Source: Coenobita brevimanus (taxonomy: Eukaryota > Arthropoda > Malacostraca > Decapoda > Coenobitidae). From it: a stretch of 64,000 nucleotides of DNA. Position numbers and translations under genes: made by a program. Below, in pieces: positions 1 to 12,914 of this stretch. Below the pieces are notes generated by a model, which did not search any database, was not told the origin of the DNA, and saw only the letters and a program-made list of their open reading frames with translations. Each line of letters begins with the position of its first letter. Position 1 is the first letter of the stretch. The stretch covers positions 2,853,501 through 2,917,500 of the forward strand of contig CM064697.1 of the NCBI GenBank assembly GCA_032717465.1, given 5' to 3'.

Positions 1-512
1 ACTCTGTTACATCTTTATTGCACTTTACCCGTATTGTTCTCCTCCCATCCCAGGCAGTGATCGCTATAAGTTTCCTCTGAAATAATACCAGCTTTCGTCC
101 ATATGTTTCTGATATTATGGAAATGATACAGTTGACCTTTTTTATTGCATGCATTTCTATTTTTGACAGTGTACATCGAACGTTCTGTACAATATCTAAC
201 CTTTTATTTCCTGTACAGTAAGTAAAGTGAGGTATTAAACTACAGTGCCGAGATATGAAAACCCGATATTTTGGCCATTCATCAGTACATTATTTTCCCT
301 CTCATATTTGCATGCTGAGTATGTTTGTATAATTCTCTTTTCCCAGGCGGGGTATCAGTGGCACGAGACGTATATACATAATGGGTGGCTCATGTAAATC
401 CGGAGGTCGCGAGTTATAATGGCTGTGATTTGCATGCTCATATTTCAGGGTGTGTATAATTTAGCTCTTACTGCCCCGCCGCCACACTCACCCCGACCCT
501 CACATTAGCCCG
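1..512. other. Unique AT-rich DNA with two acceptor-like sites
   Basis: No repeat is seen here. Two good pyrimidine-tract/CAG acceptor-like sites occur on the plus strand: one ends at 53, followed by the short open frame SDRYKFPLK-stop (56-85); the other ends at 346, followed by AGYQWHETYIHNGWLM-stop (347-397). Neither has a convincing donor, so at best they would be terminal exons. Two ATTTGCAT octamers (POU-type sites) lie at 306-313 and 428-435. All of this could be chance. Confidence 0.25.
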
Positions 513-760
513 GTGTTACGTTCCACCCCCCCATCTAGCCTCCCCCCCTTACCCCCGTTCCTATGTAGCTCGACCCCCTCACCCCCAAGCTCTATACAGC
601 CCGACCCCCCTCACCCTCACATATATCCAGCCCCCCCACCCCGCACCCTACCTTTACCCCGCCCGACACCCCTCACCCCACCTTTACCCAGCCCGACCCC
701 CCTCACCCGACCTTTACCCAGCCCGACCCCTCTCACCCTCATGCAGCACCACCCCCTCCT
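513..760. repeat. C-rich minisatellite, 30-bp unit
   Basis: Three clean tandem units of exactly 30 bp lie at 651-680, 681-710 and 711-740. Each starts CCTTTACCC and continues with CCCGAC and CTCACCC. More degenerate copies extend left to about 513. The proline-rich open frame across it is a product of the repeat, not a gene. Confidence 0.75.
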
Positions 761-1023
761 CCATCTAGCCCCTTTCTGCCCCTCCCTTCCTCCTCACACA
801 TGCATTGTAATCGCCTTCGTTTTCTGTTTTACGTGTGTTTTCTCCCTTCTGTGTTTATTTCCTCTTATGTTTTCCGCCCTTACCCATGTTTTCTCCCTCT
901 TTTGTTCTCTTCTTCACTTGTTTTCTCCCTTCCTTTATATTTTTTTTCCATTACCTGTGATTTTTCTTTCATCCTTTAAATTCTTCCTTACTTTGTTGTT
1001 AGCATGTTTTCACTTGGATTATG

Positions 1024-1026
<3 letters not shown>

Positions 1027-1066
<40 letters not shown>
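1027..1066. repeat. (TC)20 microsatellite
   Basis: Perfect dinucleotide array read directly. Confidence 0.95.
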
Positions 1067-1069
<3 letters not shown>

Positions 1070-1405
1070 ATATCATCACCAGTCCATTCCCAGTATGTAT
1101 CACCAATCATCTCCCAGTTTATCACCAACAGTCCTCTCTCAGAATATCTCCCAGTCCCTTCCTTGTCCAGTACTGTTTCCTTCCAGTGTTAATATCCCCC
1201 GGTTCTCTCCCAGTACACCTTCCAGTCTTCTCCCAGTCCTCTAACAGTATGCAGTATCCCACCAGTCAATCTTCTCTCAGTCATATATTTATCTTATGCC
1301 AGTATATTATCCATCAGTCCATCGCCTCTTCCCTCTCAGTACATTATGCATCAGTCGATCTGCACTTCTCTCGTTATATATTATCACCTAGTCGGTCCCA
1401 GTATG
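1067..1405. repeat. Degenerate CCAGT-type minisatellite
   Basis: Recurrent CTCCCAGT and CCAGTC motifs, spaced about 12-20 bp, fill this pyrimidine-rich stretch. Copies are diverged with no fixed period. It directly follows the (TC)20 array. Confidence 0.45.
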
Positions 1406-1647
1406 CTAATGGGTTATGAGAAGTTTGCGAGCGAGGGAGCACGCAAGGGAGGAGAGGGGGAGGGAGGGAGAGGCACCCCCTTCCCTAGCCTCCCAACACG
1501 TAGCCACTTTTATAACTCAATTGCGGAGCGGGTGTCAGCGCTCAATAGTGTGGCAGACAGACAGGCAAGCAGGCACGGCACCTTAACCCGGGCCTACCTA
1601 CACCACTCATTGATCCTCCCCTCTCCCCACACTATCCGATACCCCTT

Positions 1648-1965
1648 GCCTCACCCTGCCTCACCTCACATACTTACCTTTCCTACCTCTCCTCACATAC
1701 CTACCTTTCCTGCGTCACTCACATACTTACCTTTCCTGCCTCACCTCACTTACTTGCCTTTCCTTCCTTACCTCACAGACGAACCTTTCCTGCCTCACCT
1801 CACATACTAACCTTTCCTGCCTCACCTTACATACCTACCTTTCCTGCCTCACCTCACATACTCACCTTTCCTGCCTCACCTCGCACATTTACCGCTGCTG
1901 CTTCACCTCACATACTTATCATTCCTGCCTCACCTCACATACTGTACTTACCTTTCCGGCCTCGC
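1648..1965. repeat. 27-bp minisatellite carrying splice-donor-like cores
   Basis: About ten tandem units, each roughly CACATAC, TTACCT, TTCCTGCCTCACCT. CACATAC-type anchors occur at 1667, 1694, 1720, 1747, 1774 and 1801, a period of 26-27 bp. Several units contain ATACTTACCT or GTACTTACCT (1670-1679, 1723-1732, 1944-1953). On the minus strand these read AGGTAAGTAT/C, a perfect 5' splice-site consensus. Confidence 0.85.
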
Positions 1966-2319
1966 CCTATAACTTCTTGCCTCACCCTTTACTTATGTCT
2001 TGTCCTCTACCTTCCTGCCTCTACACCCTCGCTTTTTCCCTGCAACGATGCTTGCTCCACTCTGTACCTTTTCCTCAGTCTCTAGCCTCGTTCTTCATCT
2101 TGTCGCTTGGTACCATACTTCTGCCTCATCACACTTTAACGAGAGGCTGCCTAAACCAGTCATTGACCCCCCCTTCACTCGCTGCCTCAATTCACCCCAC
2201 CAGTATTTAGGTAGGCTGCACGCTCTCCATGATTTCCTGTCTCATTACCATGCTCTTCTATTATCTTGTCTCATCATTCTCTTTGCCATAATCTGTTTCT
2301 ACCATACTTTCTAGTGTAG

Positions 2320-2322
<3 letters not shown>

Positions 2323-2360
<38 letters not shown>
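2323..2360. repeat. (CT)19 microsatellite
   Basis: Perfect dinucleotide array read directly. Confidence 0.95.
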
Positions 2361-2361
<1 letters not shown>

Positions 2362-3489
2362 AGTCTCACCATCAGGCTCTCTCCTTCTTTTTCTAACTTT
2401 CTGCCTCTCCGTTCACCTATGAAACTATTCCACAATATTCTGGAAAGCTTGTTTTGCTCCGAACATCGCGTCACTGGATTTCGATAGTCATTGTTCATTG
2501 TTTTGTTGTTTATCGCAAGGAACTGCATCGTTATTAATGTCCGTAAATGTGCAATCATGAGCAAAAGTTAGCCGAGAATCCTCCTCCAACTTTATTGTCC
2601 TGCCTTACATATTTCTCTCTCCTCACAGAGCGACAGAGAGTACCCGTCTTTCTCATACTCTTCTGTGTTGTGCTTCATATATTCACATAAAAATAGTTCA
2701 TGCAAGACCTTCCATTACCACAGCCAGCGCAGAAAGTTTGGCTCTACCTACCACACTGCCCGACTCCCTGCCCGCCATCTTCTGCCCTGTTTTAACACTC
2801 ATTTCACCTCCTCCATGCCAACCCTCATTATACCGCTTCCTGACCACGTTACTCCCATTGTCTACCTTCCTTTCTCATAGTCTGCTGTTCATTTAACTTA
2901 TGTAACTCAGTGGCAGAAAAAGACAATACAGTGACTGCATTCTTTCGACAGCACTTCATCGTGACTAGCACCATATTTTAGTGTCAGTCTGTTTTTACAA
3001 CTCAGCATTCAGGATGGAGAGATGGCAATTTTAGACCAGGTTAGAGTAAAAAAGAGTATAATGCCTTTTCAGAGATAGACATCTGTTGTATACACTCAAT
3101 CCTTTACGTCGTTTCTTAAGTATAAACTTATACTGGTGAATTATTTTGAATGGTTGAGAGACTGCTGTAAACAGGTAATGCCTTAATATCCTCATGCTCA
3201 ATGTTTTCCGACCCTTGCTCTCTTCTGCATGCCCTCCTACCTTGTGCATCATATTTTCCTTCCTGCTCTCTGCCCTCTACTTCATTAACTGCCCTTCCCA
3301 AACTCCTTACTCCTACCTCAAATTCCCCCACCTTACCTCATATCTTATACTATACTTACTGGCTTGTGTTTTCCTACCATTTTGTACTCAATCGCTGCCT
3401 CCTTTAGCCTTTAACGTCCCTCCTTCCCTCCCGTCTCGCTCCCTCTCGTGACACTCTTACATCCCTTGCCTCCTGCCTCCATTCCCCTT
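2361..3489. other. Unique AT-rich DNA, nothing recognised
   Basis: No repeat family, coding exon or RNA gene was recognised. The right part (about 3190-3480) becomes pyrimidine-rich with short leucine/serine/proline open frames that look like composition effects. Confidence 0.4.
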
Positions 3490-3735
3490 CTTACTCCTGC
3501 TTCGTGAGGCTCTCCAGCCGTTTCCTCCTGCTCCCCTGCTTGCCCTGCCACGTGCCGCCTTGCAGACCGTGATGCGGAGGCGGCGTGACCCAGGGTGACA
3601 GGCCGCCCCCGCCCCGCACCGCCGCGTCGCCCGGCATGTGCCATTAGTCAACATTAGGGGTGATGCGCCGCCATTACCAGACCGCCTCGGGACTGAAGCT
3701 ACTGCCGTGACATCCCAGGCACGACCCAGGAGCTG
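3490..3735. other. Short CpG-rich segment
   Basis: Local GC and CpG density rise sharply (about 3540-3700 holds CGCC, GCCGCG and GCGCCGCC clusters) compared with AT-rich flanks. A good acceptor-like tract ending TTGCAG precedes ACCGTGATGCGG at about 3566, but no clear donor follows. This may be a small CpG island or unmethylated regulatory DNA. No gene is assigned. Confidence 0.35.
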
Positions 3736-4371
3736 CAGGGTGGGGTGTGGAGGGGGGAGGGGAATGCAGGAGTCTTTGCTCGGCCAGTGTCTAAATCATA
3801 TACCGCAGACAAATTAATCTCAACATTTTATTTTGGGGGGAAGCTGGAGATAGGTCGTAAATTTACAGTCATTCAAAGAATGCCATGCCTCTTTATATGG
3901 AACGACTGAAATTTACAGACGCAACAGGAATTTATATTTCCTCATAACAAGGGGGAAGAAAAGATTGAAATTTTCTATAGGCTAACTGCATTTGCATGTT
4001 CTCAATGATGGATATAGACATTGTTCAGCCACCTGATATAAGTACACCATCTTTATCGGTGTATGATTGTTTTATCCTTGAGGCTAAAAAGCTGTGAAGT
4101 CAACAAATTAATAATATCAATGAAACCTATATACGACAGTGGCCCTGACCGCCCATTGTAATCTCTTTTTCGGTTAAAAAGAAGAACAAAAAAGTGTGGC
4201 GGAGTCAGTAAGTTTATATATAATGACGTAATATCGAGAATGTGATATCTAGAGCACAGCACCAAAATTCAGAGTATCCAGTCACTTGATCAGCGCGGTC
4301 AGACCTACTGCACAGCTAAGCAAACCTGTTGAGAAAAACAGAGAAATTTGAGAAAAAAAAAAAAAAAAAAA
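3736..4371. other. Unique AT-rich DNA
   Basis: No feature recognised except an A-rich run at 4351-4371, which is the 3' tail junction of the minus-strand SINE that follows. Confidence 0.4.
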
Positions 4372-4579
4372 ATCATCTAATCCTGATTTGCCCCATGAAG
4401 AGCGTTGGAGCTCGGGGCTAGGTAAATTGATCCTAACATTTAAGATGAGAGTGACCAGCCTCACTCATCCCTGAGTGGCATTACATGAGCAATAAACCCC
4501 AACCATCCCTTGGATATAAACCTGCACAGGCTCAATCCGAGTGGAACTCTTTAATTAGCCACTAAACCACAAGGTGCCA
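4372..4579 (-). mobile_element. tRNA-derived SINE, copy 1
   Basis: Read on the minus strand, the element starts TGGCACCTTGTGGTTTAGTGG. The TGGTTTAGTGG part matches the tRNA internal A-box consensus. About 40 nt on is GGTTTATATCC, close to the B-box GGTTCGANTCC. The body continues to a conserved 3' domain containing ATCTTAAATGT and CTTCATGGGGCA, and ends at the A-rich run (plus-strand 4351-4371). Related copies are at 9126-9215, 15067-15373 and 33235-33499. RNA polymerase III transcription and LINE-dependent mobilisation are family knowledge, not shown here. The family name is not known to me. Confidence 0.75.
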
Positions 4580-5019
4580 TAAGCAAAAAATCAACCATGA
4601 ATCGATAAACTTGTTCAAAACCGAACGTAGTTTGCTTAAAAAATGATAATTTAATATTTCGGTGTAGAAATAAATCTCACCTTCTGCTGAGAGTGTAATC
4701 ATGAATATCTTGGAAAACTTTTCCAAAAGTACGAAATGTTATTGCTAATAAACAGCAACCTTTCCCATTATGTGTTCTCAGCATAAATAAGTAGATGGGA
4801 AGATCATCTACGTAGTCTTGTGGAGGGCAAATTATGTGCATATAATCATTCTATTAAAAAGGATTCTGTAACAAGTGCCATGGAGGGCAAATTAAGTATG
4901 AATAAGTTAATAAGTTGCGTCATTTTCGAACAGTGGCATCGATCTAAAACAGGTGTATAATGTCAGCCTGCAAGATTGACATGTCAGATATCGAGACCCG
5001 AACCGCCCCACCCCTCTGC
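4580..5019. other. Unique AT-rich DNA with one short direct repeat
   Basis: TGGAGGGCAAATTA occurs twice about 62 bp apart (around 4820 and 4881). Nothing else was recognised. Confidence 0.4.
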
Positions 5020-5400
5020 CTATCACCTCACCCTCGCCTCTATACCTGTGCTCTCACCCTATCCCTCACCCCTATACCTGTTTCCTCACCCCACCCCCAC
5101 CCTCTACCTATCACAGTACCCCTCCCCTGTACCTGTGCTCTAGCTCCGCCGCCACCCCTTTACTGGTGCCCTGACCTTTCCCCCATCCCTTTACCTGTGG
5201 TCTGACCCATCCCCAACACCTTGTGCCTGTATTTTCACCCCACCCCACCCCTGCACCTGTGCTCTCACTCCTTCCCCACCCCTGTACCTATGCTCTCACC
5301 CTGCCCCCACCCCAGTACCTGTATCATCACCCCGCATCTACCCTTACTTGTGCTCTCACCCCTTCCCTACTTACGTACCTGAGCTTTTACTCCTCCCCCT
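5020..5400. repeat. Degenerate C-rich minisatellite (about 25-30 bp)
   Basis: Many diverged copies of a unit resembling CCCCTGTACCTGTGCTCTCAC run across the block. Copies differ in length and sequence, so it is old. The short proline/leucine frames across it are not genes. Confidence 0.7.
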
Positions 5401-5581
5401 TTCCTTCCTTCACACCCTCCCGTTAAACCCTCTCCCTCCCCATACGCCGCCCTCTTTTCTCCCCTCCTCCTCCCTCCTACCATCTCATTACCTGCATGGG
5501 TCCAATCATAGGTGTGTTGGGAGAGGGAACTGGGAAAGTGGACCCGGTTAATGTAATTGTCGAATGGCAGTGTGAGGCAGA

Positions 5582-5594
5582 GCGCGCGCGCGCA

Positions 5595-5672
<78 letters not shown>
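5582..5672. repeat. (CG)n then (GT)35 array, Z-DNA-prone
   Basis: A short alternating CG run (5582-5593) leads through CATGCG into a perfect (GT)n array (5597-5666), then (GA)n. Continuous alternating purine-pyrimidine sequence of about 85 bp, beginning with CG steps, is the classical Z-forming type. Confidence 0.9.
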
Positions 5673-7263
<1,591 letters not shown>

Positions 7264-7339
7264 TATCGGAAGGCCTTTTTATCCCCAACACGAGTAGACT
7301 AATTATTGAGCAGCAAGGGGAGGGGCCAGAGGGACGAGG

Positions 7340-8940
7340 AATGATGATGTGATGTGTATGGTGGGAGAGAGAGAGAGAGAGAGAGAGAGAGTATGTGACT
7401 AGTGCTGGAAAGAACTAGAGGGAGCAAGATGAGAGGGGGAGAGACCTGCTTTGTATGGCTAGGGGGAGTTGGTCAGTGCTTTATATGGGTTGAAGGAATA
7501 AATCTTTAGGAACCAATATCTGGATTACTGTGAGGGGGACAGAATGGGAAGGGGAGGGAGGGGAGAGGTAAAGGGAGGGGAGGGACTGGTAAGAACGGAG
7601 AGAGAAGTGGACAGAAGGGGAAAGGGAGGGGAGAGGTAAGGGGAGGAATAGGACTGGTACGAATGGAGGGAGAGTTAGGGAATGAGACAGTTGGGAAGGA
7701 GTTTTCGAAAGGAAATGTGACAAAAAGGTGCAGCTGAGAAGGAAGAGGAAAGACTATTTTAAATAACTAGGAAGGAAGGGAGGCGAAGAGGAAGAGGAAA
7801 GGACTAGTAAGAAAGAAGTAGAGGAGACATAAGAGCGATAGTGGAAGGGAAGGGAAGTTAGCAGTAATAGAGGAGGGGTAGTCAGGAAAGGAAAGGAAAG
7901 GAAGGACACTTACTGAGGAGAAGGAGAGGGAAGCAGCAACCAGGTGATCATGGGGAAAGACCGATATAGAGAAAGGAAAGAGAATTTGGGAAAGCATGTG
8001 AGGGGGAAGGGAAATTAGTAACTGGAAAGGACAGATCATAATGCATGGAGAAGGAAAAGTCCAGTTACGAAGAAGTGTGAGGAGAAAGGTAGTTAAGATG
8101 AAAGGTAGGAGGAAGGGAGCCGTTTGGATAGAATGAGGACGGTTAAATGAATTGAGACCGTGGTTCAGAAAAGAGGGGAGAAATTTGAAGAGGAAGGGGG
8201 AGACGATAGCTGAGACCGTGTGTTCAGTAGATGGATGTTTAGGGAGATGGATGGGTAAGAATAGTTAGTGAGATGGATAGTGGATAGAGTAAAGCGGAGG
8301 GGAGCAAGTAGGGGAAAATATAAGGGGGGGTGATGGAAGTAACGAGGGTGACAGAGAAAGGGAGCATTTAGGAAGGAAATGGAAGGGAGGGGGGGGTAGA
8401 AATGAAGGAAATGTGGGAGGGGGGTAGAACTGAAGAAGATGGAGAAGGAGGCCGTAAATGCTGACGGTGAAGAGGGTAGATGAAGGGTAAATCAAAGAGG
8501 AAATGCAGAGGAGGAAAAAAGTGGGAAGTAATGAAGAAAGGGTTTATTAAGTGAGAAATGGTGGGTGTGGAGAGGAAGACAGAAAAGGGATGGAGGTTAG
8601 AGTTGATAAGGTGTGGAGGAAAATGGAGAGAGGAGTCTAAGGTAATAAAGGTAATTAAGAATAGAATTTTGGCAGTTAAGAAGGTGCCGGTGGTAGTTAT
8701 GGTGAGAAGGGAGCTAGGAAAGGGAGTGAGGTGAATGTTAAGGAGGAGTGAGTGAGGTGCAGGGATGGTAGTGATGATGATGAGGGAACAGTTAGAAAGG
8801 GTAAAAAGGTAGACGATAAGGAGGTGAGAGTGAGGTGAAAGGTGGTAGTGAAGGTAGGAGGAGATGCTAGGAAGGGTGGAGAGGTGGAAGTTTAGGAGAA
8901 AGTAAGGTGAAGGGAGGCAGTGATTGTAAGAGGGAGCGCT
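7340..8940. repeat. Purine-rich (plus strand) low-complexity block
   Basis: About 1.6 kb dominated by G and A in degenerate GGAAGG, GAGGAG and AAGG motifs, including a perfect (GA)n run at 7364-7391. There is no clear unit. The minus strand is polypyrimidine, which explains the serine/proline/leucine-rich frames there. No gene is supported. Confidence 0.7.
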
Positions 8941-9071
8941 TTAGGGTAACTAAAAAAAATTTTCAATCGTCATAACCTTTTATTAACCGTTGTCGTATCG
9001 TTATTGATTAAAACTGAGAATATGTAGAAAACAGAAAGAGAATAAATTTAATACAGTCGCCCTGATAACAT

Positions 9072-9124
9072 TGTTATTATTATTATTATTATTATTATTG
9101 TTATTATTATTATTATTATTATTT
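9072..9124. repeat. (TTA)n microsatellite
   Basis: Near-perfect trinucleotide array immediately 5' of the plus-strand SINE fragment. Confidence 0.9.
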
Positions 9125-9125
9125 C

Positions 9126-9213
9126 ACTGATCTTAAATGTCAGGACCAACTGCCTAGCCCCGGGCTTCTACGCTTCTCATGGGGCAACGTAGGATTGGAT
9201 GATGGATGGATGG

Positions 9214-9215
<2 letters not shown>
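9126..9215 (+). mobile_element. 5'-truncated tRNA-derived SINE, copy 2
   Basis: Plus-strand 3' domain of the family at 15067-15373, about 90 percent identical by eye to its reverse complement. It starts CTGATCTTAAATGTCAGG and ends with the GATGGATGGATGG tail. The tRNA-like head is missing, as expected from 5' truncation or chimerism. The tail runs directly into an (ATT)n array. Confidence 0.8.

Positions 9216-9254
<39 letters not shown>
9213..9254. repeat. (ATT)n at SINE 3' end
   Basis: Trinucleotide array continuous with the GGAT tail of the SINE fragment. Confidence 0.9.
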
Positions 9255-9259
9255 TTAAA

Positions 9260-9276
9260 GGCCGCCTTCGGCGGCC
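9260..9276. other. Perfect 7-bp GC hairpin
   Basis: GGCCGCCTTCGGCGGCC: a 7-bp all-GC stem with a 3-nt loop, right after the ATT array and in otherwise AT-rich DNA. No T-run follows. Function unknown. Confidence 0.6.
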
Positions 9277-9495
9277 TCCGCTCGATGTCGTCACTCCTTA
9301 TCTTCAGTTTGAATCGAGTCATAATTCGGGAATCGGTGGCCCGATTTGACTGGAAATTGTTTTATTCTTGAAGTTAGAGCATTTAAACGGTACCTTACAT
9401 TAGCAAAAATTGTGCTACATGCGCCGGTTTTTGTTGTGTTACAGTAACAAACAAACATACAGAAATCGGATTATTGTATTATTGACTCTATTATC

Positions 9496-9497
<2 letters not shown>

Positions 9498-9560
<63 letters not shown>

Positions 9561-9600
9561 AAACTAATACTACTATTAATATTATTATCATTCTTTATTG
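9498..9600. repeat. (ATT)n(ACT)n compound array
   Basis: ATT units change to ACT units, then to degenerate AAT/ATT. Confidence 0.85.
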
Positions 9601-9844
9601 TTGTTGTTTCTCCTCTGCTATAATTCTCAGCGCCAGCCAAAGTGTTCACCCCAATACCCCACCACGCCTAACTGCATATTTCAACTCTCCAAATGTTAGT
9701 GACCGAGGAACGAGAAAAATATTGTAGGATAATGTTTAGGTCTTGAATATTAGGTGGGCGAACTGGCCACTCCTAGAGGGACCAGGGGAATGTGGAGAAA
9801 ATAAGCGAAAAAAAATATATTATGAAGTTGATTGCCACAGGTGT

Positions 9845-10070
9845 AATAATGATGGTGATGATGATGATAGTAGCAGTAGTAGTTGTAGTAGTAGCAGTAG
9901 TAGTAGTAAGAGTAGCAGTAGTAGTAGTTCATAGTAGTAGCAACAATAATAATAATGATAATAATAATAATAATGATAATAATAATAATAATGATAATAA
10001 TAATAGTAATGATTATAATAAAAAAAATAGTAATAATAATAATAATAACAACAACAATAATAACACTTGT
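9845..10070. repeat. Compound trinucleotide block (GAT, AGT, AAT)
   Basis: About 225 bp of successive GAT, AGT/GCAGT, ATA and AAT/ACA arrays with interruptions. The asparagine- and valine-rich frames here are translations of it. Confidence 0.9.
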
Positions 10071-10872
<802 letters not shown>

Positions 10873-11067
10873 CACACGCCCTCGAGTCACCTGTATATCT
10901 TGTTCGGTAAATCAGCGTGAAATGTTTGTGTTTACCTCGAGTTATTTGTCCCGTAAATCAGCAAACAGCCTGATACCTTTTGCGATTTTCCTCGGATATT
11001 ATTTCTCTAGATATTCGCTTTATTTATTTATCTATTTTTGCAGAGGAGTGGCGAAATTGCGATCTGG

Positions 11068-11071
<4 letters not shown>

Positions 11072-11105
<34 letters not shown>
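11072..11105. repeat. (GT)17 microsatellite
   Basis: Perfect array. Just upstream is an acceptor-like tract ending TTTTTGCAG at 11043, with no supported exon after it. Confidence 0.9.
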
Positions 11106-11106
<1 letters not shown>

Positions 11107-11419
11107 GTGCTGTATCTGTTGCTTTATGTTTTTAGCCTTATAAATTTTCCATAATTTCGTGAGTAATATTCGCCATGGTCTTTGGTTTCCCCGCCCCCTC
11201 TCCTACGAAATTTGTAGCAGATACTTGGGTTCCCGCACCTTTGAGATGCTCTGTTGACAATCCTCTCCTGTGTGAACTTTAATGGGGGACAGGAAAGAAC
11301 GCTCAGTACCCACAATTTCCCTACGTTTTGTGAAAGAGAACTATAGACGAAAATGTGGACCTGGAACTCCATCATTATAATTGCTGATGGGATGCACCCG
11401 TCTCATCGCCTGGCACTTA

Positions 11420-11606
11420 GGCCAAGTCCACACTAAATGCTTATTGGCGCGAACGGTTGCGGATGCTAGTTCTGCTTCACTGAAACCCATGGAAGTTCTT
11501 GCCAGCACTTGCTTTCCTATAGTAGGGCTATTTGTGTGGATTAAAGCGATGCGAACCTTCCACCCACACCCGCCCAGGCCAGCATGTATTTGATATGGAC
11601 GTGGCC
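11420..11606. mobile_element. 187-bp MITE, Harbinger-like
   Basis: The element begins GGCCAAGTCCACACTAAATG and ends in the imperfect inverse; the reverse complement of the right end begins GGCCACGTCCATATCAAATA. Both ends are flanked directly by TTA (11417-11419 and 11607-11609), a 3-bp target-site duplication typical of PIF/Harbinger transposons. It has no coding capacity, so it would be a non-autonomous element moved by a transposase elsewhere. The superfamily call rests only on the 3-bp TTA duplication and a G-starting terminus. Confidence 0.6.
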
Positions 11607-11633
11607 TTACTCTAGTGGGCCGTACTCCCTGCT

Positions 11634-11780
11634 AGGATTTCACACTGGCTGAAGACGTGTTGTTCGGTGGTTCGAATCTTTGTTAGAGTACATTGAAAAC
11701 AGTTTGCGGTGCAGTGTAACTCTGCAGTGTAGAAGTTCCTCCATTCACCAATAACAGGTCTTCGACGGTGTGAAATCCTG
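11634..11780. mobile_element. Foldback/MITE-like element, about 147 bp
   Basis: Imperfect terminal inverted repeats: the left arm starts AGGATTTCACACTGGCTGAA, and the reverse complement of the right arm starts AGGATTTCACACCGTCGAAG. Both continue GAC, one variable base, TGTT. No target-site duplication is obvious. Inside, GGTTCGAATCT matches a tRNA B-box but no tRNA fold surrounds it. It lies only 27 bp from the preceding MITE. It could be a small DNA transposon or simply a foldback sequence. Confidence 0.5.
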
Positions 11781-12267
11781 GATACGATTTTCTTTCAGCC
11801 AATGACAGGAGCAGAAAGTGAGCAGGAACATTCACTGACGAGTATACAGCCAGGAAAAAAAATTTGCTATTTTACAGCTTTTACTTCACACTTCGAGCAT
11901 GTTCGTAACTTTCCTCTCTGACGCATCATATCAGAGCAAATCATCTATGGGCAGAGATACAGACTAAGCCTCTCTCTGTTCGGAATATAATCAAGCGGAG
12001 GAAACTGATATGTAGAAATCGTAAAAAAATTGGACTAACATTTTATTCCCCACCTCTACCGTGCGAACAACACAGGAGGTGGGAAGGGAGTGGGGCTGCA
12101 TATTCCAGAGCCTCCGTTCCCTTCTGGTTCATGTCTCCAGAAAGATCAAAGAGTCGTTCATTGGCTCTCCCCGCCCGAGGTGAATGTGGGAAATTGGGTT
12201 TCGATGATGCTGTTAATGAATTGACACTGTTATTATAGATTTTCTTGTCGTTGTTGTGTTGTTGGTT
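11781..12267. other. Unique DNA with a small hairpin
   Basis: CCCACCTC (12049-12056) and GAGGTGGG (12076-12083) form an 8-bp stem. Nothing else recognised. Confidence 0.4.
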
Positions 12268-12269
12268 GT

Positions 12270-12348
<79 letters not shown>
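12268..12348. repeat. (GT)40 microsatellite
   Basis: Perfect dinucleotide array. Confidence 0.95.
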
Positions 12349-12350
<2 letters not shown>

Positions 12351-12479
12351 AGAATTATAGCTTAGATATTGAAGAGATAACTTTATTTACAGTTTTGTTT
12401 TCCTATTGTTCTTTCCAAGTCATGATGTTCTTTCTTTTTTCTGACGGAATTAATGTTGGAGGAAATGGTAGGTGGGAGG

Positions 12480-12837
12480 AAGCCTTTATCCACTTTATCC
12501 TTTCCTCTCACAAGTTCACCAAATCTTTAGAGGAATTAGTCTTTCCCCATTAGATAATTTAGCTTTAACCTTCTCGCCATCCATCATCTCTGTTACTATG
12601 TCTTTTCCACACAACACCAGTTTCACATCACTCATTTTCTCCCTTTCTCTGCCTTTCACTGCGTCTTTCTGTCACTCTGTTTTTATCTACCATTATTTCT
12701 CATTTCCCTCTTTTTCCTATATTGCTTTTCCTTAATTTTGTAGATATTCTTTCTTTGTATTGCTCTATACTCCTTTCTCAGCATTTTCCCCTCTTTCTTT
12801 CCATTTATTGTTTTCAGTTCTCCATGTTTCAGTCAGA

Positions 12838-12914
<77 letters not shown>

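Noticed and set aside
11640..11700. A tRNA gene suggested by the perfect GGTTCGAATC B-box
   Set aside because: No A-box, anticodon arm or acceptor-stem pairing at the correct spacing. It lies inside a foldback element.
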